The notes below the pieces were generated by a model. That model was given only the letters and a program-made list of their open reading frames with translations. It was not told where the DNA came from and ran no database searches. A stretch of 7,178 bases of DNA from Methanoregula sp. GTDB lineage: Archaea; Halobacteriota; Methanomicrobia; Methanomicrobiales; Methanospirillaceae. Position 1 is the stretch's first letter. Each line of letters starts with the position of its first letter. A program made the position numbers and the translations under genes. Shown here one piece after another: positions 1 through 6,093 of the stretch. The stretch spans positions 1 to 7,178 of the forward strand of contig DUHF01000151.1 in NCBI GenBank assembly GCA_013331015.1. Direction: 5' to 3'.

Positions 1-42
1 AATAAAGGCTTTTTACCGGAACCAGCGCAGGGTTTATGGGCG

Positions 43-58
43 CCCGCCCTCACGCGGG
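43..58 (-). terminator. GC-rich inverted repeat just past the methyltransferase-like gene
   Basis: A 5-base inverted repeat, CCCGC (43-47) and GCGGG (54-58), with a 6-base loop lies directly after the stop codon of the minus-strand gene. It could fold in the 3' end of that mRNA. No T-run follows within the visible bases on the minus strand, so a classical archaeal U-tract terminator is not shown. It may be a 3' stabilising hairpin or chance. I see nothing else supportable in positions 1-60. Confidence 0.25.
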
Positions 59-60
59 TG

Positions 61-1092
61 TCATGGAACAAAGACGTCACCCCCGACCCGGGTGATCCAC
101 TCCTTCTGGATTTTCTGCAGTGCAGCGCTATCTTTTTTATCAAAAATATCAAGGGCCGTCGTTGGCGCGGAATTGGAGGGAATAACCGTGGGAAGGTTAT
201 GGAAATCTCCCTGGTAGACTTCAATAATCTGCTCACCTTCCGTTTCTGCGATCTTTATCTGCTCCCGGCTGACCGGATGCTTCTGCATGTCATCGATCTG
301 CTCGAATATCCTGACCCGTTGTATCTTCAGGTATTCACGGTTCACTTCAAGGTTGAATGCTGACCAGAATGCAGAGGCGTACCAGGCATCGTTCATGATA
401 ACATGCGGAACACCAAGACATGCAGCGGTGAGACCGAGCGTCCCGACACCACTACAGGCATCGACAAAGTGAGATACCGGGGGATCCCCGACATGGCGAA
501 TCACCGAGAGGATCTTCGGGTACCCTGCACGCGGAAACTCGATATGGATCAGGGACTGCTGCTTGTAGATGACCAGCGGGCCGGTGGGGAGCGGGAAGAT
601 GTCCGCCCTGACATCGCACCCGGCCAGAAGTTCGTACACGCGGGGAACCGAGTTCAGGTCCGGGTTTGCAATCCCCGGGACAAAATCGCCGGTCCTGACC
701 ACCCCCCGCACCTCAGGCACCTCACGCACCAGCCTCTCCGCCGTCTTTTTGGTGACCCGGGAAGAGAGGAGGACCAGCGAGTTATCCGGCAGGAATGGCG
801 GGCGATCCATGGCCACACCGGGGTGAATAAGGGGAGAGCCGGCAGCAATTAGCGGATCCTTTAGAGAGAGATCGCCTTCCTCTACCATGATAACATAGAT
901 ATGGGCGAAGACTTCATCGATGAAACGCTTGCCGCAGGAGCAGGGTTCGGCATAATCGAGCAGCGTATGAGGCCGGCGTTTGTCAAGCGACCGAACGCTG
1001 CATTCCGGGCACGGCTGGAAAAAGGTTGACAGCGTGGCAAGCAGGTCTTTTGCCGACTTGACGCAGTCCATTCCGCAGACCGGACACTTCAT
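61..1092 (-). CDS. Cys-rich protein with a class I SAM-methyltransferase-like domain
   Basis: This is a 343-residue protein of unknown substrate. The N-terminus carries three Cys clusters, CPVC (3-6, plus C10), CPEC (28-31) and CSC (51-53), which look like a zinc-binding module. Residues about 100-205 form a mixed alpha/beta region containing IYKQQS (175-180). A glycine-rich SAM-binding motif I follows at 208-220 (FVDACSGVGTLG), and N234-D235 sits where the acidic ribose-binding residue of class I methyltransferases is expected. No NPPY/DPPY-type motif IV is visible; GDFHNLP (285-291) lies near that place. An RNA- or protein-modifying methyltransferase is the likeliest role, inferred from the Zn module plus Rossmann-like core. 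The ATG at 1092 is preceded by GGGA at short spacing. It is the last gene of the minus-strand group and appears to be transcribed separately from the tRNAs, whose transcript probably ends at the T-run near 1142. The reading frame is intact; the specific function is unknown. Confidence 0.8.
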   Translation of the reverse strand: MKCPVCGMDCVKSAKDLLATLSTFFQPCPECSVRSLDKRRPHTLLDYAEPCSCGKRFIDEVFAHIYVIMVEEGDLSLKDPLIAAGSPLIHPGVAMDRPPFLPDNSLVLLSSRVTKKTAERLVREVPEVRGVVRTGDFVPGIANPDLNSVPRVYELLAGCDVRADIFPLPTGPLVIYKQQSLIHIEFPRAGYPKILSVIRHVGDPPVSHFVDACSGVGTLGLTAACLGVPHVIMNDAWYASAFWSAFNLEVNREYLKIQRVRIFEQIDDMQKHPVSREQIKIAETEGEQIIEVYQGDFHNLPTVIPSNSAPTTALDIFDKKDSAALQKIQKEWITRVGGDVFVP

Positions 1093-1112
1093 GAGTCCCG
1101 ATATGCATTTCC

Positions 1113-1123
1113 GTTATAGAAAG
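1113..1123 (-). promoter_or_regulatory. candidate TATA box for the methyltransferase-like gene
   Basis: On the minus strand the stretch reads TTTCTATAACG, a TATA-like element about 25 bases upstream of the ATG at 1092. That spacing would give a very short or absent 5' leader. A second A/T-rich stretch at 1125-1138 could serve instead. Assigned by eye only. Confidence 0.35.
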
Positions 1124-1141
1124 GTTTTCAAATAATTCTTT

Positions 1142-1149
1142 AAAAAAAA
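1142..1149 (-). terminator. T8 terminator after the tRNA pair
   Basis: On the minus strand a run of eight T lies 10 bases beyond the discriminator base of the CAU tRNA. Oligo-T runs on the non-template strand are the usual archaeal termination signal, and this one fits the end of a tRNA-Asn/tRNA-CAU transcript. Confidence 0.6.
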
Positions 1150-1159
1150 GACCTGGCAG

Positions 1160-1234
1160 TGGGCCCGAAGGGATTCGAACCCATGACCGCCCGGTTATGA
1201 GCCGGGCGCTCTAACCGGACTGAGCTACGGGCCC
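1160..1234 (-). tRNA. tRNA with CAU anticodon (tRNA-Met or tRNA-Ile2)
   Basis: Read on the minus strand it folds as a full cloverleaf: acceptor GGGCCCG/CGGGCCC (1228-1234 with 1161-1167), D-stem GCTC/GAGC, anticodon stem CCCGG/CCGGG with loop CTCATAA, T-loop TTCGAAT, and discriminator A at 1160. CCA is not encoded. The anticodon CAU allows elongator Met, initiator Met or AUA-reading Ile2. The initiator is unlikely: position 1 is G, not the A of the archaeal A1-U72 pair, and the GGG/CCC anticodon-stem pairs are absent. The GGGCCCG acceptor resembles archaeal isoleucine tRNAs, so Ile2, with CAU modified to agmatidine by TiaS, is a serious alternative to elongator Met. The T-stem has a T-T mismatch at its second pair (50-64). 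It lies 6 bases after tRNA-Asn and is probably co-transcribed with it. Confidence 0.93.
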
Positions 1235-1240
1235 CCAAAG

Positions 1241-1313
1241 CGCCCCCCACAGGGCTCGAACCTGTGACATTCGGATTAACAGTCCGACACTCTACCAACT
1301 GAGTTAGGGAGGC
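1241..1313 (-). tRNA. tRNA-Asn (GUU anticodon)
   Basis: The minus strand gives a standard 72-base cloverleaf plus discriminator. The acceptor GCCTCCC (1307-1313) pairs with GGGGGGC (1242-1248), including one G-T pair. The D-stem is CTC(A)/GAG type. The anticodon stem TCGGA/TCCGA holds loop CTGTTAA, giving anticodon GTT. The T-arm is CACAGG-TTCGAGC-CCTGTG-like. The discriminator is G (1241), as expected for Asn. CCA is not encoded. It is the first member of a two-tRNA transcript, with the CAU tRNA following after a 6-base spacer. Confidence 0.95.
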
Positions 1314-1330
1314 ACGCATCAATTGCGTCC

Positions 1331-1358
1331 TAAAATATTCTTTTTAGGTACGTTTAAA
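1331..1358 (-). promoter_or_regulatory. A/T-rich promoter region of the tRNA pair
   Basis: Upstream of tRNA-Asn the minus strand contains TTTAAA, then AAAAAG and AATATTTTA, within 18-45 bases of the mature 5' end. This is the distance at which an archaeal TATA box is expected. Which element binds TBP cannot be decided by eye. Confidence 0.4.
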
Positions 1359-1380
1359 GGTAACTATGGGGTTGTCGCGG

Positions 1381-1411
1381 TGAGCCTGTGCCAGGCCGGG
1401 CGCCCGGCTCA
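1381..1411. repeat. nested GC-rich palindromes after the wHTH gene
   Basis: A perfect 14-base palindrome, GCCGGGCGCCCGGC (1395-1408), lies within a wider inverted repeat TGAGCC (1381-1386) / GGCTCA (1406-1411). An overlapping short hairpin CCTG-TGC-CAGG occupies 1385-1395. The structures sit 9 to 39 bases beyond the stop of the winged-helix gene and could form alternative hairpins in its 3' end, or serve as a protein-binding site. No T-run follows directly, so termination is unproven. Confidence 0.5.
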
Positions 1412-1419
1412 GGGAACAT

Positions 1420-1704
1420 TCAGTTCCGCTTCATGGATTCCAGCAGGTGAACGATGTCATCGATGCTCTCGTTGAGATCCTCGAAGAGTTCCAGTGTCCG
1501 GGGTGTAGCAACGGCCCCTTCGGGGGATGCACGGATGTACCCTTCCTGCTCAAGAACATGCAGCGAATACCGGATCCGGTGTGAGGGGAGATCCAACAGC
1601 TCGGAAAGTTTCATGATCCCAATCGGCTGGTGTTCTGCAACCGCGCGCGCAACATCCAGATGGCGGCTCAGCAGTTCGATCTCGTCCTTCATTTTATCCA
1701 GCAT
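1420..1704 (-). CDS. small winged-helix DNA-binding protein, probable transcriptional regulator
   Basis: This 94-residue protein is probably a cytoplasmic transcription regulator. Residues 31-57 (from MKLSELLDLP) read as a winged helix-turn-helix: 'LSELLDLPSHRIRYSLHVLEQEGYI' is the recognition-helix pattern of ArsR/MarR-type wHTH proteins. The short GA/VAT strand at about 63-68 would be the wing. Residues 70-94 form an acidic amphipathic helix (LELFEDLNESIDDIVHLLESM) suited to dimerisation. There are no Cys ligands and no sensor domain. The start at 1704 is favoured by AGGAG (1711-1715 on the complement), 6 bases upstream; a second ATG at 1692 has no such support. It begins 35 bases after the membrane protein gene ends, so the two are probably one operon. 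The target genes are unknown. Confidence 0.8.
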   Translation of the reverse strand: MLDKMKDEIELLSRHLDVARAVAEHQPIGIMKLSELLDLPSHRIRYSLHVLEQEGYIRASPEGAVATPRTLELFEDLNESIDDIVHLLESMKRN

Positions 1705-1739
1705 GACAGGCTCCTGAATACCAAACCCAATCGCAGGTG

Positions 1740-1985
1740 TTATCCTTCATCCTTTTTATCCGGCTGCTCATCAAGCCATGCCTTGGTGAGATAATATTTT
1801 TTCTGGAAGGAATACCCAAGAACCGCCGCGGCAATGAGCAGGATCGCAACGGCAGGGTACCTGAACGGTACCGGTGCAAGGAAGAGGGCAAGGACCGCAA
1901 GGGCCCCAAGCAGAATGATCGCATTCAACTGGAGCGCCAGACTGTAAAATTTCCACCGGAACTGTTCTTTTGCTTTGGCATCCAT
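1740..1985 (-). CDS. small two-helix membrane protein of unknown function
   Basis: An 81-residue protein with two hydrophobic segments, about residues 15-37 (LALQLNAIILLGALAVLALF) and 42-60 (RYPAVAILLIAAAVLGYSF). A short loop (LAPVPFRYP) joins them, and the C-terminal tail is charged (KKYYLTKAWLDEQPDKKDEG). No signal-peptide cleavage site or enzymatic motif is visible. I do not recognise a family. Both ends are probably cytoplasmic, given the Lys/Arg residues before TM1 and after TM2. The ATG at 1985 is chosen over a GTG one codon upstream; neither has a strong Shine-Dalgarno. It is the first gene of a likely two-gene unit with the winged-helix protein, hinting at a membrane protein paired with a regulator, as seen in several archaeal two-gene cassettes; this link is inference. 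Confidence 0.65.
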   Translation of the reverse strand: MDAKAKEQFRWKFYSLALQLNAIILLGALAVLALFLAPVPFRYPAVAILLIAAAVLGYSFQKKYYLTKAWLDEQPDKKDEG

Positions 1986-2002
1986 CACAGGTATGTCAAC
2001 TG

Positions 2003-2018
2003 CGGAATAAAAGTACTT
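2003..2018. promoter_or_regulatory. shared A/T-rich element in the divergent intergenic region
   Basis: The 60 bases between the membrane protein gene and the M24B gene contain CGGAATAAAAGTACTT. On the plus strand GAATAAAAG lies about 25 bases before position 2033, which would place the start of transcription some 12 bases ahead of the ATG at 2046. On the minus strand the same bases read AAGTACTTTTATTCCG, 20-35 bases before the ATG at 1985. One A/T block may therefore serve both directions. Confidence 0.4.
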
Positions 2019-2045
2019 GACGTTTCACGGTACACTACTAGAGTA

Positions 2046-3173
2046 ATGGATCCTTTATCTGATGCGCTCATCACTGCCGGCGCTGACACATTTGTTATGT
2101 TTGCATCTTCACGGGATGCAGACATGCGGTATATGACCCGGTTTGTTACCAGCGACCCGTTTGTCTATTTCAACAAGGGTGGGGGGAACGGAACGGTCAT
2201 CGTCTCCCAGATGGAGGCGGTGCGCGCAGCCCGTGAATCGCCCGCTGCGGTGATGACCAGGGCGCAGGCAGGCCTTCCGGAAATCCTCAAAACTGAGACG
2301 GATCCGGTAAAGGCAACCGCCCTGATGATTGCAGGCCAGACCGGAAAAACGATACTGGTGCCTCCCCATTTCCCGGTGGCGCTTGCACAGGCATTGGAGG
2401 AACATTGCACGGTCGTCGTGGACAGCGGCACGGTACTTGCAATGAGGGCAAAGAAGAACGGATCTGAGATCAAGACCATGAAACGGGTGCAGGGGATCAC
2501 CCAGACTGCCATGGAACATGCAGTCGCCCTTATCAGGAACTCGAAGGTCAGGAAGGGGATCCTCTATAACGATGGCAAACCCCTGACATCCGAGCACGTC
2601 AGGTTCACCATGCACTGCCATCTGCTTGAACATGGCTGCAGCGCGGTGGACACTATCGTCGCCTGCGGGAAGGATACCGCTATCCCCCACATGACCGGCA
2701 CGGGTCCGCTCCATGCAGACGAACCGATCATCATCGACCTGTTCCCGGTCGATGACGAGAGCGGATATTATGCGGATATGACCCGGACCGTGGTAAAAGG
2801 GGAGCCATCGAATGAGATACAGGAGATGTATACGGTATTGAAAGAGGCAAAACGGCTCGCGATATCCCGCACCCGGGCCGGTGTCAGCGGTGCAGACCTG
2901 TACCAGATCGTTGTTGATCACTTCCACGACCACGGCTACCACAGTGATACCCGCGGATTTGTCCACAATCTCGGTCATGGGGTGGGCTTGCAGGTCCACG
3001 AGATGCCCACCGTCGGCCCTGCAGGAAAAGCACTCGAAACAGGGAATGTCATTACGATCGAGCCCGGCCTCTATTACCCGGAGATCGGCGGGGTACGACT
3101 CGAGGATATCGGGGCAGTCACCAAAACCGGCTTTACTAACTTCACAAAATTTTCCGAGGATCTTGTCCTATGA
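2046..3173 (+). CDS. M24B family metallopeptidase, Xaa-Pro aminopeptidase/dipeptidase-like
   Basis: This 375-residue cytoplasmic metallopeptidase is expected to release the residue before proline from peptides. Residues 1-135 are a creatinase-type N-terminal domain; 140-375 are the pita-bread catalytic domain. All five metal ligands of the family are present: D231 (IIIDLFP), D244 (YYADMTRT), H311 (NLGHGVGL), E339 (TIEPGLY) and E353 (VRLEDIG). H318 (QVHE) is a likely substrate-binding His. The family's usual length is 350-450 residues, so it is complete. The frame stays open for another 103 codons upstream, but those bases lie antisense to the membrane protein gene and precede the candidate promoter, so the ATG at 2046 is preferred. 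The stop overlaps the start of the methionine aminopeptidase gene by 4 bases (ATGA), giving translational coupling. Whether the true substrate is X-Pro dipeptides or longer peptides cannot be read from the sequence. Confidence 0.9.
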   Translation: MDPLSDALITAGADTFVMFASSRDADMRYMTRFVTSDPFVYFNKGGGNGTVIVSQMEAVRAARESPAAVMTRAQAGLPEILKTETDPVKATALMIAGQTGKTILVPPHFPVALAQALEEHCTVVVDSGTVLAMRAKKNGSEIKTMKRVQGITQTAMEHAVALIRNSKVRKGILYNDGKPLTSEHVRFTMHCHLLEHGCSAVDTIVACGKDTAIPHMTGTGPLHADEPIIIDLFPVDDESGYYADMTRTVVKGEPSNEIQEMYTVLKEAKRLAISRTRAGVSGADLYQIVVDHFHDHGYHSDTRGFVHNLGHGVGLQVHEMPTVGPAGKALETGNVITIEPGLYYPEIGGVRLEDIGAVTKTGFTNFTKFSEDLVL

Positions 3174-4051
3174 ATGATGAAATATTTGATAAATACTGCG
3201 AGGCTGGCCGGATTGCAGCCGCAATCCTCACAAATGGGGCTCGCGAGATCCGGGAAGGCGGATCCTACCTTGAACTGGTCAAGTCCATCGAATCCCGGGT
3301 CATAAATGAGGGGGCGGAACTGGCATTCCCGCTCAATGTCTCGCTCAACGAGGACGCAGCACATGACACCGCCTCACCGGGAGACGAGCGGATTTTTAAA
3401 CGGGGGGATGTGGTAAAACTGGATCTCGGGGTGCAGATCGATGGCTACATCGCGGATACGGCAACCACCGTCGATCTAGGGAATAATTCATTGTTACTCC
3501 AGGCGTCAGAAGCCGCGCTGGCATCTGCTATCCGGATGGTTAAGCCCGGTGTCTCAGCAGGGGAGATCGGTGCGGTCATCCAGGGCGAGATCGAGAGCAG
3601 GGGCTACCGCCCGATTGCAAACCTGACCGGGCACGGGCTCGACCAGTACGAGCTTCATCGTACTCCCACCATCCCAAACGTCGGCAACATGGGGGGTACT
3701 ATCCTTGAAGAGGGTATGACCTTTGCCATCGAGCCCTTCGCAACGACCGGCAGCGGACATGTCGGGGAGAAGATGCGGCGCGAGATCTATTCCCAGATCT
3801 CCAATAAACCGGTCCGTATCCCATCTGCCCGGACCATCATCGGTACAATAAAAGACCGCAATGGCCTTCCGTTCGCCCGGCACTGGCTCCAGGACCGGAA
3901 ACTGGACCTCGCGCTCCAGACGCTTGTAAAATCCGGTATGCTCCATGTATACCCGGTCCTTACAGACATTCCCGGGTCTCTCGTCTCCCAGCACGAACAT
4001 ACGATCATTGTGACTGAAGACGGCTGCGTGGTCACTACGCAGGTGAGATAG
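3170..4051 (+). CDS. map: methionine aminopeptidase, type II (M24A)
   Basis: Removes the initiator methionine from nascent proteins in the cytoplasm, using two divalent metal ions. The five ligands are D85 (KLDLG), D96 (ADTATT), H155 (LTGHGLD), E188 (FAIEPF) and E276 (SQHEHTII). H65 (AAHDT) and H163 (ELHRTP) are the usual substrate-contacting histidines. The stretch of about 65 residues between E188 and the C-terminal strands (190-260) is the helical insertion that distinguishes type II enzymes. At 293 residues it matches archaeal MetAP2 and lacks the eukaryotic N-terminal extension. The ATG at 3170 overlaps the preceding stop codon. MetAP is normally a single, essential archaeal gene. Sitting directly after another M24 enzyme makes this a tandem of two distant relatives with different specificities. 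Confidence 0.97.
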   Translation: MNDEIFDKYCEAGRIAAAILTNGAREIREGGSYLELVKSIESRVINEGAELAFPLNVSLNEDAAHDTASPGDERIFKRGDVVKLDLGVQIDGYIADTATTVDLGNNSLLLQASEAALASAIRMVKPGVSAGEIGAVIQGEIESRGYRPIANLTGHGLDQYELHRTPTIPNVGNMGGTILEEGMTFAIEPFATTGSGHVGEKMRREIYSQISNKPVRIPSARTIIGTIKDRNGLPFARHWLQDRKLDLALQTLVKSGMLHVYPVLTDIPGSLVSQHEHTIIVTEDGCVVTTQVR

Positions 4052-4090
4052 TCTTATTCAGTCTTGAATAGAATAATTAGGGTTACAGCC

Positions 4091-5365
4091 ATGTCCGAAG
4101 ATTCAGAAGTCCTGCGTATCATGGAAATCGTTCTGACCGCAGAAATATTCAACCAGAACCAGACGCTCGATATCAATGACCTCACGCCATCGTGCCGCGA
4201 GATCTTCGGGGCCACCTGTGGTGCGGAAGTGAAACGCCCGGTGTATGTCAGCGACGGCCTGATTAAGCGATCCTTATCGATAGCAGATGCGCACCAGAAA
4301 CTCAAAGAAAACCCGTTCGTGTCCTACGAGGAGTTTGGCCAGCGGCTCAGGATCACCGCGCTCGATCCGGCAGCCCAGTGGTTCCTGAAGCAGGGAGGCA
4401 AACCCTGTATCGGGAAGAACCCGGCGCTTGCCTTCCACTTTGCAAACATCGATTCCAATGGGTATGATTATCAGAAGATCCGGGCTGCCAACCCCCCGTG
4501 CGAAGACACCAAGGCCCATCTTGATACCCGGCTCTCCAAGCTCATTGGCGAAGATGAGAAACTTCGGGGAGCTCTTGATCTTGTCATCATCAATGCCCCT
4601 GAAGAGATCGAACAGCATATCGGGGATCTTGTATGCACCACCGAACAGCTCGCTGTCGTTGAGAAGATCCAGCACTCGATCATTCACCGGGATTTCCTGC
4701 ACCGCCACCGGATTTATGAGATCGGAAAGCTCCTCTTTGTCGGGCCACCCGGGACGGGAAAAACCTCCCTTGCCCTTGCACTTTCCCGGACCATGCACAT
4801 GCCCATCCTGGAAGTGCGCCTGTCGATGATCACGTCACAATATCTCGGGGAGACCTCCAAGAATATCGACCGTATATTCGAACTTGCCAAGAAACTTTCC
4901 CCGGCAATCCTGTTTATCGATGAATTCGATTTCGTTGCAAAGAGCCGGACTGCCGATGATCACGGCGCCATGAAACGCGCGGTAAACTCGCTCTTAAAAA
5001 ACATCGACAAGATCAACCTCGTCAGGAACGGCGTCCTCCTCATCGGGGCAACCAACCACCCGCAGCTCCTGGATGAAGCGGCATGGAGGCGGTTCGATGA
5101 GGTCGTGGAATTCGCACTGCCGGACGAGGAGATGCGCAGGAATATCTTAAAAACGGTCACATCCACCCTCCACTGCGCAATCGACTATGAAGTACTCGCA
5201 AAACAGACCGAGGGATTCTCCGGAGCAGATCTCCGGATGATGGTCAAGGAGGCAATCCTCTCCGCGCTCATGGACAAGCGGCAGAATATTGGGCCGGCAG
5301 ATATCAAGAAGGGCATCGCCATGGTCAGGAACCGGGAAGCGATCCGGCACCAGAACTGGATATAA
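4091..5365 (+). CDS. AAA ATPase with one AAA module and an unrecognised N-terminal domain
   Basis: This 424-residue protein is probably a hexameric ATP-driven remodelling or unfolding enzyme. Residues 210-400 form one classical AAA module: Walker A GPPGTGKT (218-225), pore-loop residues Y251-L252 in SQYLGETSKN, Walker B LFIDEFD (274-280, D277 and E278), sensor 1 N322 in GATNHP, paired arginines R333-R334 (WRRFDE), and GFSGADL (375-381) in the C-terminal lid. The pattern is closest to the Vps4/katanin/spastin and proteasomal-ATPase style, not to Cdc6 or clamp loaders. Residues 1-185 match no family I know; they contain scattered Cys (35, 43, 106, 137) and no clear coiled coil or membrane segment. 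I chose the ATG at 4091 over an in-frame TTG 27 bases earlier; AGGG (4079-4082) lies 8 bases upstream. The gap after map is 39 bases, with weak A/T-rich stretches. The next gene begins 1 base after its stop, so co-expression is likely. The substrate is unknown. Confidence 0.9.
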   Translation: MSEDSEVLRIMEIVLTAEIFNQNQTLDINDLTPSCREIFGATCGAEVKRPVYVSDGLIKRSLSIADAHQKLKENPFVSYEEFGQRLRITALDPAAQWFLKQGGKPCIGKNPALAFHFANIDSNGYDYQKIRAANPPCEDTKAHLDTRLSKLIGEDEKLRGALDLVIINAPEEIEQHIGDLVCTTEQLAVVEKIQHSIIHRDFLHRHRIYEIGKLLFVGPPGTGKTSLALALSRTMHMPILEVRLSMITSQYLGETSKNIDRIFELAKKLSPAILFIDEFDFVAKSRTADDHGAMKRAVNSLLKNIDKINLVRNGVLLIGATNHPQLLDEAAWRRFDEVVEFALPDEEMRRNILKTVTSTLHCAIDYEVLAKQTEGFSGADLRMMVKEAILSALMDKRQNIGPADIKKGIAMVRNREAIRHQNWI

Positions 5366-5366
5366 C

Positions 5367-6089
5367 ATGAAGATCACGCTGCTTGGCACCGGCGATGCGA
5401 TAGGGACTCCCAAAATCAACTGCGACTGTGCCCAGTGCAGCCATGCCAAGAAGACGGGCTCGACCCGTCTTCGGACATCCCTTCTCATCGAGAACGAGGG
5501 CAATCATATCCTGGTCGATTCCTCACCGGACCTCCGCCAGCAGCTGCTCCGGACGGGCTCGCCGCACATCGATTCTGTGATCTGGACTCACGGCCATTAC
5601 GATCATTTCATCGGCTTTGGCGAGTTTTACCGGGTCCAGAAGATCCCACCAGTTTATGCTGCCCCGCCGGTCCTTACGTATTGCTCGGAGCTCTTCGGGT
5701 TCCTCTCCTTTGAGAAAAATGCCGTTGACCCGTACTCGTCGGTGGAGATTTCCGGGGTTACCGTGACACCGTTTGTGGTCACGCATCCCCCCGCATTCAC
5801 CTGCGGCATGCTCTTTGAGACAAAAAACGCACGTGTCGGCTTCACTTCGGATACCAACCGTAACATCCCGCAACAGAGCCTGGATCTTCTTATGGATCTT
5901 GACCTGCTCCTGCTGGATGCCATTGTGCCATCCAACATCACCATCCAGAAACACATGAACTATCACGATGCCTGTACCCTTGCGCAACAACTGGAGCCGG
6001 AAGAGTACCGCTGTGTACACATGAGTCACCTCATGCCGTGGGATCTTCCCCATTGCGGAACGGATGGCGAGACATTCGAGTTCGCATAA
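5367..6089 (+). CDS. PhnP-like metallo-beta-lactamase-fold phosphodiesterase
   Basis: This 240-residue protein closely follows the ligand plan of Escherichia coli PhnP, a phosphoribosyl 1,2-cyclic phosphate phosphodiesterase. The dinuclear site has H75, H77, D79, H80 (THGHYDH), H140 (VVTHPP), D162 (TSDTN) and H218 (CVHMSH). The structural zinc site has C19, C21, C24 (CDCAQC) and H221. The N-terminus KITLLGTGDAIGTP is the usual first strand and GTG turn. It should therefore hydrolyse a cyclic phosphodiester in the cytoplasm. No C-P lyase gene is visible here, and other family members act on 2',3'-cyclic nucleotides, so the physiological substrate may be a ribose or nucleotide cyclic phosphate. 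The ATG at 5367 lies 1 base after the AAA stop and has only a weak ribosome-binding site, indicating translation coupled to the AAA gene. An in-frame upstream extension would run inside the AAA gene and is rejected. The symbol phnP is withheld because the pathway is not shown. Confidence 0.9.
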   Translation: MKITLLGTGDAIGTPKINCDCAQCSHAKKTGSTRLRTSLLIENEGNHILVDSSPDLRQQLLRTGSPHIDSVIWTHGHYDHFIGFGEFYRVQKIPPVYAAPPVLTYCSELFGFLSFEKNAVDPYSSVEISGVTVTPFVVTHPPAFTCGMLFETKNARVGFTSDTNRNIPQQSLDLLMDLDLLLLDAIVPSNITIQKHMNYHDACTLAQQLEPEEYRCVHMSHLMPWDLPHCGTDGETFEFA

Positions 6090-6093
6090 ACCC

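Noticed and set aside
11..21. An 11-base match TTTTACCGGAA shared with 6526-6536
   Set aside because: A single short match in A/T-rich intergenic sequence is likely by chance and has no further extension.
403..852. Plus-strand open frames opposite the methyltransferase-like gene
   Set aside because: They have an Arg/Pro/Gly-rich composition typical of antisense frames in GC-rich coding DNA and no motif.
1140..1322. A 60-residue minus-strand open frame covering both tRNAs
   Set aside because: It is a translation of tRNA sequence (the 'GSSPVGG' and 'SNPFGP' type peptides are typical of T-arm translations) and has no independent coding evidence.
1737..2045. A 103-codon N-terminal extension of the M24B peptidase
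   Set aside because: It lies antisense to the membrane protein gene, precedes the candidate promoter, has a Lys/Arg-rich unstructured look, and is not part of the family fold.
2109..2999. A 296-residue minus-strand open frame inside the M24B gene
   Set aside because: It is the antisense shadow of a gene with all five metal ligands; its His/Arg/Gly-rich sequence matches no domain.
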